From a virus, in IMG/VR virus record IMGVR_UViG_3300042883_000537, positions 1 through 21,732 of that record: a DNA stretch of 21,732 nucleotides. The stretch is one strand, 5' to 3'. This document shows positions 15,400-21,732 of this stretch, piece by piece. Made by a program: the position numbers and the translations under genes. Under the pieces are notes generated by a model that saw nothing but the letters and a program-made list of their open reading frames with translations, was not told where the DNA came from and did no database searches. The number at the start of each line of letters is the position of its first letter. The stretch's first letter is position 1.

Positions 15400-16194
15400 A
15401 TGCGTATAGGTATTATAGGGTTTGGCTTTGTGGGCCAGGCCATTGGATGGTCTTACCAACACAAAGCCGAACTCGTTATTAGAGATCCAAAATTAGTAGA
15501 TTCTGCATCTCTAGATCAATTTGTAGAATGTGATGCTATTTTTATCTGCGTTCCAAGTCCGTCAACTGAGGACGGTCATTGCGACACAACTATTCTAGAA
15601 GACACTCTAAAAGAATTGTTGTTTGTAAACATCAATAAACAAATTCCTGTTATTAGCAAGGTTACTGCTCCGCCCAGTGTCTATGCTCGTCTACAGGAAC
15701 AATATCCCAACTTAGTCTACTGTCCGGAGTTTTTAACTGCGGCCAATAATGTTTCAGACTATGCTAACTCAAACTACTTTGTGCTTGGTGGCGGCTACGA
15801 CTGGTGTGTTAAAGCTAGAGCAGCAATTCATCAAGGTGTTCCATTAGTGCATGACCAGTTTACTATAGTAGATATAAAAACTGCTTCACTGTACAAGTAT
15901 ATGATGAACACCTATCTAGCAACTAAGGTAACATTTATGAATGATTTTAAAATGTTAGCAGACGCAGAAGGAGTTGCTTGGGACGATTTAAAGTATCTGT
16001 CAAAAGCAGATAATCGAATTGGTAATACACATATGAATGTTCCTGGACCGGATGCACAATACGGTTGGGGTGGCGGATGCTTTCCTAAAGATGTTGCTGC
16101 TATAATAATGGAAGCCATTGATAAGAATGTAGACTTTGAACTGTTAGATAGAGTAGAAACAATTAACAAAAAACATAGGAGAAAAAATGACTAA
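15400..16194 (+). CDS. ugd: UDP-glucose/GDP-mannose dehydrogenase family protein, short form
   Basis: A 264-aa member of the family that oxidises nucleotide sugars to uronic acids with NAD. The N-terminal Rossmann motif GFGFVG is at 7-12. IFICVPSPS follows near 47-55, PEFLTAANNV carries the conserved Glu, and the central helix has KYMMN (Lys166, Asn170). The catalytic loop GWGGGCFPKD holds Cys227 and Asp231. The four residues equivalent to Lys, Asn, Cys and Asp of known enzymes are all present. Usual members have about 390-450 residues; this one stops right after the central helix and lacks the C-terminal sugar-nucleotide domain. Marine phages carry similar short forms. It overlaps the MazG-like gene by 8 nt. 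It may modify sugars or act on another substrate. Confidence 0.85.
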   Translation: MRIGIIGFGFVGQAIGWSYQHKAELVIRDPKLVDSASLDQFVECDAIFICVPSPSTEDGHCDTTILEDTLKELLFVNINKQIPVISKVTAPPSVYARLQEQYPNLVYCPEFLTAANNVSDYANSNYFVLGGGYDWCVKARAAIHQGVPLVHDQFTIVDIKTASLYKYMMNTYLATKVTFMNDFKMLADAEGVAWDDLKYLSKADNRIGNTHMNVPGPDAQYGWGGGCFPKDVAAIIMEAIDKNVDFELLDRVETINKKHRRKND

Positions 16195-16555
16195 TCCTTT
16201 TAGAGACCAAGAGAAGTTTATGCGAGCCTGTGATCAAAGCGTCGACAAGTTTGATGAGCAGCAATACGCAATGTATATTAAACTCATTGACGAAGAGCAT
16301 CAAGAATTATTGGAAGCTACTCTAGCAGAAGATCCAGTAGAACAATTAGATGCCTTGATAGACATTTTGGTTGTGACTATTGGCGCTATTCATTCAATGG
16401 GTGCAGATGCTGAAGGTGCGTGGAAAGAAGTTATGAAAACAAACTTTGCCAAGATTGACAACGAAACTGGTAAAGTTCGTAAGCGTGAAGACGGTAAGGT
16501 ATTGAAACCCATAGGGTGGGTGCCTCCGGAGTTGGCTCCGTTTGTGAGCAAATAA
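16187..16555 (+). CDS. MazG-like nucleotide pyrophosphohydrolase
   Basis: A 122-aa all-alpha NTP pyrophosphohydrolase. The metal-binding pattern is LIDEEHQELLEA (Glu36, Glu37, Glu40) followed by DALIDILVVTIGAIHSMG (Asp55, Asp59). The typical C-terminal NFAKID...GKVRKREDGKVLKP plus GWVPPEL is also present. Enzymes of this group hydrolyse NTPs or (d)NTP analogues to the monophosphate and pyrophosphate. Phage versions have been proposed to tune nucleotide pools or host (p)ppGpp, and the exact substrate cannot be read from sequence. An AGGAG site precedes the ATG, which overlaps the dehydrogenase stop. An intrinsic terminator follows directly. Confidence 0.85.
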   Translation: MTNPFRDQEKFMRACDQSVDKFDEQQYAMYIKLIDEEHQELLEATLAEDPVEQLDALIDILVVTIGAIHSMGADAEGAWKEVMKTNFAKIDNETGKVRKREDGKVLKPIGWVPPELAPFVSK

Positions 16556-16558
16556 CTC

Positions 16559-16586
16559 AAAGGGTCTAGACAGACCCTTTCTTTTC
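16559..16586 (+). terminator. Intrinsic terminator after MazG-like gene
   Basis: Perfect 9-bp stem AAAGGGTCT / AGACCCTTT with loop AGAC (16559-16580), followed by the pyrimidine-rich CTTTTC. It closes the dehydrogenase-MazG unit, four bases after the stop codon. Confidence 0.8.
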
Positions 16587-16595
16587 CTCTATAAT
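16567..16595 (+). promoter_or_regulatory. Sigma70-type promoter for replication gene cluster
   Basis: TAGACA (16567-16572), 17-nt spacer, TATAAT (16590-16595), with transcription expected to start near 16602. The -35 box lies within the loop and 3' arm of the terminator hairpin. An AAAGGA ribosome-binding site then precedes the ATG at 16617. Confidence 0.6.
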
Positions 16596-16616
16596 AACAT
16601 AAAAGGATATGGTATA

Positions 16617-16838
16617 ATGTACAAAACAATTTACACCAGCGTTGAAGTTGACGTTGATCTGTTAGAGTTTGACACAGATGACTTAATCGAAGAACTAGAA
16701 AGTCGTGGAGCAGGTGCTACTGACTACGGCGACGGTAAAGAAATACTGCAAGCCATCTACGAAAAACGTAGAATGAATAAAGATTATCAACAAGAATTAG
16801 ATCAATTGATCTGGTTAGGAACAGGAAGAATTGTATGA
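16617..16838 (+). CDS. Small acidic protein (73 aa), unknown function
   Basis: The first gene after the promoter at 16567, with AAAGGA about ten bases before the ATG. The protein begins YKTIYTSVEVDVDLLEFDTD and has a helical charged middle (DLIEELESRGAGATDYGDGK) and end (ILQAIYEKRRMNKDYQQELD). No known motif. Its stop overlaps the clamp-loader start (ATGA), so the two are translationally coupled. It could be a small replication accessory, but that is only a neighbourhood inference. Confidence 0.7.
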   Translation: MYKTIYTSVEVDVDLLEFDTDDLIEELESRGAGATDYGDGKEILQAIYEKRRMNKDYQQELDQLIWLGTGRIV

Positions 16839-17755
16839 AAGAATTATGGGTAGAAAAATATCGTCCTAAAACCATTGACGGTTATGTATGGCGAGATGAA
16901 GCGCAGCGTAGACAGGTGCTAACCTGGATCAAAGACAAAAGCGTTCCGCATCTGCTATTGAGCGGGCCTCCAGGCATTGGAAAAACCACTATGGCCAAGA
17001 TGCTGGTGAACGAAATTGGTATTGAAGATGCAGATGTCTTAGAAGTAAACGCCAGTAGAGAAACTGGAATTGATTTTATTAGAGATAAAATTGTACCTTT
17101 TATTTCTACTATTGCCTGGGGTCCGTTTAAAGTTGTGCTACTTGACGAGGCAGATCGCCTGAGTCCCAATGCGCAAGATTCGCTAAAAGGCATCATTGAA
17201 GAGTACAGTTCGTTCGCTCGATTTATTCTAACCTGTAATAGTCCAAATAAAATAATGCCTGCACTGCATAGTCGATGCCAGCAATTTCATTTTACAAAAC
17301 TTGATATTACAGAATACACAGCAAGAGCAGCCACTGTTCTAGTAGAAGAATCAGTTGAGTTTGATCTTGAAACACTGGATCTATATGTTAGTACTGCTTA
17401 TCCTGATCTTAGAAAATGTCTCAACCTACTACAACAACACGTAACAGATCAAAAACTGCATCCGCCTACCAAAGAGGATGCAGGAACCTTGGAGTGGAAG
17501 TTTGAAATGGTAACATTATTTCGAGCTGGAAAGATACACGATGCTCGTAAACTGTTATGTTCAAAACTTCGAGCAGATGAAATTGAAGAAGTTTATAGAT
17601 GGCTATATGACAATATTGAGATCTTCGGGGGTGACCAAGAACAATATCAAGCCATACTTACACTGAAACAAGGACTGGTTGATCACTCTATGGTTGTTGA
17701 TCCAGAGATAAATCTAGCCGCGGTATTAATTAAACTTGCTAGAATTAATGCCTGA
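16835..17755 (+). CDS. 44: Sliding-clamp loader large subunit (gp44-like AAA+ ATPase)
   Basis: A 306-aa AAA+ clamp loader. Residues 5-12 WVEKYRPK is the family's N-terminal signature. Walker A GPPGIGKT is at 44-51, Walker B LLDEAD at 102-107, a sensor 1 segment LTCNS at 132-136 and the clamp-loader SRC motif at 146-148, where the arginine acts as trans finger on the neighbouring subunit. The C-terminal collar (about 210-306) is less conserved. T4 gp44 is about 319 aa and forms a 4:1 complex with gp62, loading the gp45 clamp. Neither gp62 nor gp45 is visible here. The start overlaps the preceding stop and the end overlaps the next gene by 8 nt. Confidence 0.92.
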   Translation: MKELWVEKYRPKTIDGYVWRDEAQRRQVLTWIKDKSVPHLLLSGPPGIGKTTMAKMLVNEIGIEDADVLEVNASRETGIDFIRDKIVPFISTIAWGPFKVVLLDEADRLSPNAQDSLKGIIEEYSSFARFILTCNSPNKIMPALHSRCQQFHFTKLDITEYTARAATVLVEESVEFDLETLDLYVSTAYPDLRKCLNLLQQHVTDQKLHPPTKEDAGTLEWKFEMVTLFRAGKIHDARKLLCSKLRADEIEEVYRWLYDNIEIFGGDQEQYQAILTLKQGLVDHSMVVDPEINLAAVLIKLARINA

Positions 17756-18221
17756 AGACAATACGCCAAACTCAGCCAAGGGAAGGATCAGCTACGATTC
17801 TACATCAACTGGTTCTCTGATACCTTTTTTTAATAGGAATGTATCAGAGTATCCTACAGAAGCGGGTGGAGTTAAATTTGATCTAGTACCCGTTACCAAG
17901 CAAAAGGATCTAATGATCAATCATGCTAGGATATATGCCCAGCAAGAATATGATCGCATCATGGAGTTGGTTAGTGTGTTGGAAAAACAGGCTCAGGCTA
18001 TCAAACGTAGATTGGAAATTACAGATTCTGTTCATGCAGCAGTTTATCAATTCCAACCTGTTATGGGAAATATATATTGGCTAGTATGGGACAAAAGAAA
18101 GCAACATACATTGTTAACACAGAACGGACCCAACGATTGGTCTAGTAGTTCGCCGGAAGATTACGAGTATAAGGCCCAAGTAAAGTATATGGGTGACCAC
18201 ACCTGGATGGAAATAGAATGA
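17748..18221 (+). CDS. Conserved phage protein, DUF2452-like, unknown function
   Basis: A 157-aa protein. I chose the ATG at 17748 over a TTG four codons earlier; it overlaps the gp44 stop by 8 nt. The N-terminus is polar (PEDNTPNSAKGRISYDSTST), followed by a helix-rich centre with IYAQQEYDRIMELVSVLEKQ and AQAIKRRLEITDSVHAA. The C-terminal beta part (GNIYWLVWDKRKQHTLLTQN, PNDWSSSSPEDYEYKAQVKY) resembles proteins grouped as DUF2452, in which a tyrosine/tryptophan-rich strand set precedes a PxEW-like element. No enzymatic motif is evident. Its place next to the clamp loader hints at a replication-era gene. Confidence 0.65.
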   Translation: MPEDNTPNSAKGRISYDSTSTGSLIPFFNRNVSEYPTEAGGVKFDLVPVTKQKDLMINHARIYAQQEYDRIMELVSVLEKQAQAIKRRLEITDSVHAAVYQFQPVMGNIYWLVWDKRKQHTLLTQNGPNDWSSSSPEDYEYKAQVKYMGDHTWMEIE

Positions 18222-18460
18222 ACAACAGATATATGATTGTAACTTATGTTAAAAAGCCCAATGGCAAATGGGATGAATTAACAGAGTTTAAAAACAATAT
18301 TAGAACCAAGCACATTCAAAGTGCCAAGGTTATCCTAGACTTTAAAGAAAAGAAATGTGTTGTAAACAGTCTCAACAGAGAAGCTACATTTGATGATATG
18401 TTAGAAATGTATAAAAGAGTATTGGGGGATCAACTGACCCCCCATCTCCCTAAAGATTAA
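18218..18460 (+). CDS. Small basic protein (80 aa), unknown function
   Basis: Starts in an ATGA overlap with the previous gene. The sequence NRYMIVTYVKKPNGKWDELT ... QSAKVILDFKEKKCVVNSLN has an alternating beta-alpha-beta look and a helical end (DDMLEMYKRVLGDQL). No known motif. It ends tail to tail with phoH, sharing four bases. Confidence 0.65.
   Translation: MNNRYMIVTYVKKPNGKWDELTEFKNNIRTKHIQSAKVILDFKEKKCVVNSLNREATFDDMLEMYKRVLGDQLTPHLPKD
18424..18443 (-). terminator. Possible terminator hairpin for phoH
   Basis: GGGGG and CCCCC arms (18424-18428, 18438-18442) plus TC/GA with one bulged A form a GC-rich hairpin inside the end of the convergent plus-strand gene. In the phoH direction it is followed by a moderately T-rich stretch (CTCTTTTAT). 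No U-run follows in the plus direction. Weak call. Confidence 0.35.
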
Positions 18461-19200
18461 TCATCACCATATATTGTTAATATCTCCTTTACTGCCTCGT
18501 GGCGTTCAATGTCTCCTGCAGTAAATTTGCAAAGATCTACATACCTGTGATTTGCAAAGTTGTTATACAACCCTAGGAACTCGAGAAGCCCGTTGTTTGA
18601 CGGACGGTCTGCTTGTTGCAAATCTCCAGTGACTACCATCTTAGATCCGATACCCAGCCTAGTAAGCAGCATTTTCATTTGACTAGGCGTAGCGTTCTGC
18701 ATTTCGTCTGCTATAATTACTGAATTTTTAAAAGTCCGACCTCTCATATATGCTAGAGGACTGGTCTCAATGATTCCTTCCGCTACCATATGTTCAATTT
18801 CTTTGGAATTGTAATTTTCAGCTACTACATCCATAATTGGTCTTGTCCAAGGAGCCATTTTTTCATTTAGATCCCCAGGTAAAAATCCGTGGTCTTCATC
18901 TACTGACACAGCTGGTCTTGTAATTATTATCTTGGTAGCATCTCCGTATTTGAGTTGATCAATAGCCCATTGCACAGCCAACATGGTTTTACCCGTGCCT
19001 GCAGGACCTGTAGCAAACACAATCATTTTATTTGGATCGTTTAGCTTCAACAGGTAGTCTTCTTGACTGAGATTTTTGGGATATATTTGAACTCTAGGAC
19101 GTTTTTTGTAAGATGTATTATCTACTAGGTTAATGACGTTAGACGCTTGGTAATGATGAGCATTAGCTGTTTTCAGCGGTGCTGCTTTTTTTCTCTTCAT
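18457..19200 (-). CDS. phoH: PhoH-like ATPase
   Basis: A 247-aa P-loop protein on the opposite strand to all its neighbours. Walker A GPAGTGKT is at 65-72, IITRPAVSV at 92-100, Walker B IIADEMQNATPSQMKMLLTR starting at 162, TGDLQQAD at 191-198 and the terminal IERHEAV at 231-237. These are hallmarks of the PhoH family (ATPase, predicted RNA helicase-like or RNA-processing partner). Marine phages carry phoH very often, and its benefit is unsettled; phosphate-stress control is not shown by this sequence. The first 35 residues are basic (KRKKAAPLK) and specific to phage forms. An AGGAGGG ribosome-binding site lies about ten bases before the ATG. Confidence 0.92.
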   Translation of the reverse strand: MKRKKAAPLKTANAHHYQASNVINLVDNTSYKKRPRVQIYPKNLSQEDYLLKLNDPNKMIVFATGPAGTGKTMLAVQWAIDQLKYGDATKIIITRPAVSVDEDHGFLPGDLNEKMAPWTRPIMDVVAENYNSKEIEHMVAEGIIETSPLAYMRGRTFKNSVIIADEMQNATPSQMKMLLTRLGIGSKMVVTGDLQQADRPSNNGLLEFLGLYNNFANHRYVDLCKFTAGDIERHEAVKEILTIYGDD

Positions 19201-19228
19201 ATAAGGTTAGCCCTCCTGTTAAATGTTA

Positions 19229-19261
19229 GGCACGGACCTCAAACCGTTGGTGTCCGTGGCC
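19229..19261. other. Strong hairpin in divergent intergenic region
   Basis: CACGGAC (19231-19237) pairs with GTCCGTG (19252-19258). After one C/T mismatch, TCAA pairs with TTGG around an ACCG loop. GG (19229-19230) can pair with CC (19260-19261) over a bulged G. No T-run follows on either strand, so it is unlikely to be a simple terminator. It would lie in the phoH 5' leader if transcription starts beyond it. Confidence 0.55.
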
Positions 19262-19321
19262 GAACACAACAGTATTTAACAACAAGTTCTAAAAGTTATA
19301 AGTTGTGTTAAAGAAACTACT

Positions 19322-19332
19322 GGAATAAATAC
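19322..19332 (+). promoter_or_regulatory. Late-promoter-like box
   Basis: AATAAATA at 19324-19331 matches the T4 late consensus TATAAATA at seven of eight positions. Transcription would then start near 19337, just at the GGGAG ribosome-binding site. This favours the ATG at 19346 as start of the next gene over the ATG at 19334. Confidence 0.5.
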
Positions 19333-19345
19333 AATGGGAGATACT

Positions 19346-19879
19346 ATGGCCGACATCAAAGACATTATAGCTAATATAGAAAACGTATACGGATCTAACA
19401 ATAGTCTTAATCTTTTAAAAGATTTTGAAAGAGTTATCGATGAATTAGACACCTACGTCTACGATAATTGGATAGACGGCGAACTGGTCCAAGGTCCTAT
19501 TGAAAGTAGATACTGGGTACAGTGTACATTCATGTGGCCCAAAGAACAAATGCCCGAACCACAAGGTGGCAAACGACTATTAGACTACGGCTGTAAAGTG
19601 CAGTTTGCAGAAACTAAACTGGCCAAAGTTAGAAAAATTAAAAAGCCAGATGATATTAGACCCGGGACAAAGAAAGGTAAAATTGATCAAGAAGATATAT
19701 GGATGGTCAAAATCACTATGCCTAAAAAATTAATGAATGATATCAATCGCGGATACCGTAATTTAGATAAAAACAAAGTTGAAGATATTCTAAATCAACA
19801 AGGCGCTGTTAACATTCAGGCCGATGCAGCAGAAGCACAAGTACAGGATATGGCAAATGCAGAACAACCAGCAGCTTAA
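19346..19879 (+). CDS. Conserved T4-like phage protein, unknown function (first of a pair)
   Basis: A 177-aa protein from the ATG at 19346. This start has GGGAG five bases upstream; the ATG at 19334 would leave almost no leader after the late-promoter-like box. The sequence begins ADIKDIIANIENVYGSNNSL and continues with LLKDFERVIDELDTYVYDNW, EGxxx-like acidic turns, and WVQCTFMWPKEQMPEPQGGK. A beta part then reads LLDYGCKVQFAETKLAKVRK and KKPDDIRPGTKKGKIDQEDI, followed by WMVKITMPKKLM. I know this pattern from marine T4-like phages without function. The alanine/glutamine-rich C-terminal tail (about 150-177) looks disordered. It overlaps the partner gene by 23 nt. Confidence 0.7.
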   Translation: MADIKDIIANIENVYGSNNSLNLLKDFERVIDELDTYVYDNWIDGELVQGPIESRYWVQCTFMWPKEQMPEPQGGKRLLDYGCKVQFAETKLAKVRKIKKPDDIRPGTKKGKIDQEDIWMVKITMPKKLMNDINRGYRNLDKNKVEDILNQQGAVNIQADAAEAQVQDMANAEQPAA

Positions 19880-20606
19880 CGAAGGATTGAGATCGTTAGA
19901 TCTACAAGAAATGATCTATCCATTATTTGAGATTGACAGTCACAGATCTAAAATGGGTGAAGATCGAGATGTTTGCGTAATCACTTTCAAAGTCAAAGAT
20001 CGAAATCCTGCTAAGGATGTCATGGAATTTATAGAAAAAGGATTTGAGTTTGTGCTAGATTCAGATGTTAGCTCTGGAGAAAACGCCAAGGGTGAATATT
20101 TTGTATTTGTTGAACTGAATCGTACTCCCCAAATTTCTAAGCAAATTGAAGAAATTACCTATGGAGTTAAGAAACTTACAGGAATAGATAACTGGAAATT
20201 TAAATATCACAAGATGTCTGATGAATTTGATATGACTCAAGAATCATTGGATCGCATTGTTCCTCCTACTCCGAATGAATACGATCGCAATCTAAATAAA
20301 TTACAAACAGAAGGAATTAAACGTTTCTTCAGCAAAACTCTAATGGACGATCTAACATTAGACGGTGATGTTATCACAATACACAAACCTTTTAACAAAC
20401 AGATCAAACTGCGTATGGTAAAAGAAGCTGCTACTGATTCTATCCTAGAAGGAGTAGTAGACGCTATCATAATGGATGATGCTTCTACTAGTGAAGTATT
20501 TTGGCTAACTAAAGTACTAGGCGACTACAATATCAACAAGGTAGGCGACAAATTTATGTTTGACAACAACGGTCAAGCAATGCTATTACAAAGGATTGAA
20601 CAATGA
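19857..20606 (+). CDS. Conserved T4-like phage protein, unknown function (second of a pair)
   Basis: A 249-aa protein. The start is uncertain. I chose the ATG at 19857 with AGGAT upstream; an ATG at 19824 would add 11 residues that look like out-of-frame reading of the previous gene's tail. Residues near 15-60 give LQEMIYPLFEIDSHRSKMGE and DRDVCVITFKVKDRNPAKDV, then EFIEKGFEFVLDSDVSSGEN. Mixed alpha/beta structure follows, with TYGVKKLTGIDNWKFKYHK and a C-terminal VFWLTKVLGDYNINKVGDKF. The MGEDxDVCVxxFxVxxR stretch recurs in marine T4-like phages. It is coupled to both its upstream partner and the endolysin (ATGA), so it is a late gene, perhaps virion-related. Confidence 0.7.
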   Translation: MQNNQQLNEGLRSLDLQEMIYPLFEIDSHRSKMGEDRDVCVITFKVKDRNPAKDVMEFIEKGFEFVLDSDVSSGENAKGEYFVFVELNRTPQISKQIEEITYGVKKLTGIDNWKFKYHKMSDEFDMTQESLDRIVPPTPNEYDRNLNKLQTEGIKRFFSKTLMDDLTLDGDVITIHKPFNKQIKLRMVKEAATDSILEGVVDAIIMDDASTSEVFWLTKVLGDYNINKVGDKFMFDNNGQAMLLQRIEQ

Positions 20607-21232
20607 GCTTTACATTTAACTTTACAAAAGAACAACTGAAAGAAATGATTCCAAAGAATCCTTATGTGGATCAATGGTTTGAAGCAATTAACGAAATACT
20701 TCCCGAGTACGAAATCACAACTCCTCAACGTGTGGCTGCTTTCCTAGCACAGTGCGCTCACGAAAGCGGCGGCTTTGTTTTCCTAAAAGAAAACTTAAAC
20801 TACAAGGCAGCTAGTCTACGCAGAGTGTTTCCCAAGTATTTTCCTGATGATGCTATTGCTGCTCAATATGCAGGCAAAGGCGAAATGATTGCTAACCGAG
20901 TTTATGCTAACCGTATGGGCAATGGAGACGAAGCCAGCGGTGACGGATTCCGTTATTGCGGTCGTGGTCTTATTCAGTTAACCGGTAAGAACAACTATAC
21001 ATTCTTTGCAGGATCATTGGACATCCCAGTTGAAGAAGCCAGCGAATATCTACAGACATTCGAAGGAGCAGTTCAGTCAGCCTGTTTCTTCTGGGAACAA
21101 AACAAACTAAACCAGTGGGCAGATGCAGGTGATATCTTAACATTGACCAAACGCATCAACGGTGGTACAATTGGTCTAGAAGATCGCGTTAAACATTATA
21201 ATCACGCCCTGCATATATTCGGGGTACACTAA
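20603..21232 (+). CDS. Endolysin, GH19 chitinase/lysozyme-like
   Basis: A 209-aa peptidoglycan hydrolase. Its catalytic glutamate is probably Glu54 in FLAQCAHESGGF (48-59), with a second acid at Glu63 in KENLNY. The substrate-cleft signature YCGRGLIQLTGKNNY (118-132) is the GH19 family hallmark. Family members cleave the beta-1,4 link of the glycan strands. The length is typical of a single catalytic domain without a separate cell-wall-binding domain. No signal peptide or transmembrane segment is seen, so release to the periplasm needs a holin. The short N-terminal stretch FTFNFTKEQLKEMI is a normal lead-in helix. It overlaps genes on both sides by one to four bases. Confidence 0.88.
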   Translation: MSFTFNFTKEQLKEMIPKNPYVDQWFEAINEILPEYEITTPQRVAAFLAQCAHESGGFVFLKENLNYKAASLRRVFPKYFPDDAIAAQYAGKGEMIANRVYANRMGNGDEASGDGFRYCGRGLIQLTGKNNYTFFAGSLDIPVEEASEYLQTFEGAVQSACFFWEQNKLNQWADAGDILTLTKRINGGTIGLEDRVKHYNHALHIFGVH

Positions 21233-21720
21233 TGAGCCAGATAGCATGGATGATTGGTCTAGTACCTGATGCTGTACTAAGCGGTTTATATTGGCTCATT
21301 ATTGCTGCTGGAGTTACTGGAGTACTTGCTGGTTGGTTAGGCAAGTGGATTCCATTCTACGGAAACTATGTAAAGATTCTACAGCCAGTTGGTATTGTAT
21401 TACTGGTGTTGGGTGTATGGCTGCGTGGGGGCTACGATACCGAAATGGCTTGGCGAGCAAAGGTTGCTGAAGCTGAAGCACGAGTTGCGGTTGCTGAACA
21501 GAAGTCACAGGAAATCAATACAGTCATTGAACAAAAAATAGTTGAAAAAACTAAAGTGATTAAAGGCAAGACCGAGTACATCACACAGTATCTCGACCGT
21601 GAAGTTGTAAAGAAAGAAGAAATTATCAAGTACATCGAACAATGTCCTGTGCCTAAAGAGATTATCGATATACATAACCAAGCTGCTGAAATGAATAAGG
21701 CTGCCGAGGGTAAGAAATGA
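21232..21720 (+). CDS. Membrane protein with coiled coil, i-spanin-like (possibly holin-spanin)
   Basis: A 162-aa protein directly after the endolysin. It has two hydrophobic segments, about 15-36 (AVLSGLYWLIIAAGVTGVLA) and 49-65 (ILQPVGIVLLVLGVWL), then a long charged coiled coil (about 75-135) rich in Glu/Lys. A CPVPKEIIDIHNQAAEMNK end carries the Cys-Pro and small-residue pattern common in Rz-type inner-membrane spanins. Ordinary i-spanins have one membrane anchor; the extra segment could mean a fused holin-like hairpin or an unusual topology. It probably disrupts the outer membrane after endolysin action. Lysis role is likely from context; the exact class is uncertain. Confidence 0.65.
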   Translation: MSQIAWMIGLVPDAVLSGLYWLIIAAGVTGVLAGWLGKWIPFYGNYVKILQPVGIVLLVLGVWLRGGYDTEMAWRAKVAEAEARVAVAEQKSQEINTVIEQKIVEKTKVIKGKTEYITQYLDREVVKKEEIIKYIEQCPVPKEIIDIHNQAAEMNKAAEGKK

Positions 21721-21732
21721 AATACATTATTT
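21717..21732 (+). CDS. Start of next gene (3'-incomplete)
   Basis: The ATG at 21717 overlaps the preceding stop (ATGA) and reads MKYII before the window ends. A basic residue followed by hydrophobic residues would suit a signal peptide, as expected if this is the outer-membrane spanin partner. Too little is visible to say more. Confidence 0.4.

Larger units (their letters stand above)
19201..19345. other. Divergent intergenic region between phoH and the late gene pair
   Basis: The longest non-coding stretch in the window. It holds the phoH ribosome-binding site, a strong hairpin (19229-19261), an inverted repeat AACACAAC / GTTGTGTT (19263-19270 and 19302-19309), three AAGTT units (19284, 19293, 19300) and a late-promoter-like box at 19324. 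No sigma70-type promoter with good spacing could be placed for phoH. Confidence 0.7.

Noticed and set aside
19229-19261. tRNA or intrinsic terminator
   Set aside because: There is no cloverleaf and no T-run on either side, and no upstream plus-strand transcript needs ending here.
19334-19345. ATG at 19334 as start of the late pair's first gene
   Set aside because: It lies just after the late-promoter-like box with no room for a leader, while GGGAG is well placed for the ATG at 19346.

Overview
The window looks like part of the genome of a T4-related tailed phage (myovirus-like), probably one infecting a marine bacterium of the kind hit by pelagiphages or cyanophages. The evidence is the mix of genes: a gp44-type sliding-clamp loader ATPase, PhoH, a GroES-like co-chaperonin, a MazG-like pyrophosphohydrolase, a short UDP-sugar dehydrogenase, a GH19-type endolysin, and a long run of modular tail-fibre genes whose N-termini (MAxQxINIG...NDGxGDDLRTAFxKVNANF) I recognise from marine T4-like phages. 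Host assignment is an inference. No tRNA, rRNA, CRISPR array or insertion sequence was seen.

Layout: (1) About 1-13,800 is a late adhesion block on the plus strand. It holds seven large or medium structural genes built from interchangeable beta-rich modules, with one HAD-family enzyme gene inserted after the fourth. The first gene is cut by the window edge and carries an apparent one-base frameshift near 126. The fibre ending at 9488 carries a C-terminal Hint (hedgehog/intein) domain. (2) 13,800-15,391 holds five tightly overlapping small genes, including a fragment resembling the palm entry of bacterial PolIII alpha and a co-chaperonin. (3) 15,400-16,555 is a likely separate transcription unit (UDP-sugar dehydrogenase, then MazG-like). 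It is preceded by a good sigma70-type promoter at 15,344 and closed by a clear intrinsic terminator at 16,559. (4) 16,617-18,460 starts at a second sigma70-like promoter that overlaps that terminator, and encodes a small protein, the gp44 clamp loader and two further small proteins. (5) phoH (18,457-19,200) is on the minus strand, converging on the replication genes. (6) A 145-nt divergent intergenic region contains a strong hairpin and a late-promoter-like box. (7) 19,346-21,732 encodes a pair of conserved genes of unknown role and then a lysis cassette (endolysin, spanin-like membrane protein, start of another gene).

How the parts fit: late promoters resembling the T4 TATAAATA box appear to drive fibre and lysis genes, while host-type promoters appear to drive nucleotide-sugar, nucleotide-pool and replication genes. 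The fibre block shares near-identical DNA modules between genes, which would allow recombination to swap receptor-binding tips. The most unusual items are the Hint-terminated fibre, the adjoining HAD protein with a changed catalytic motif, the PolIII-alpha-like fragment without catalytic aspartates, and the dehydrogenase that keeps its catalytic residues but lacks the sugar-nucleotide C-terminal domain.
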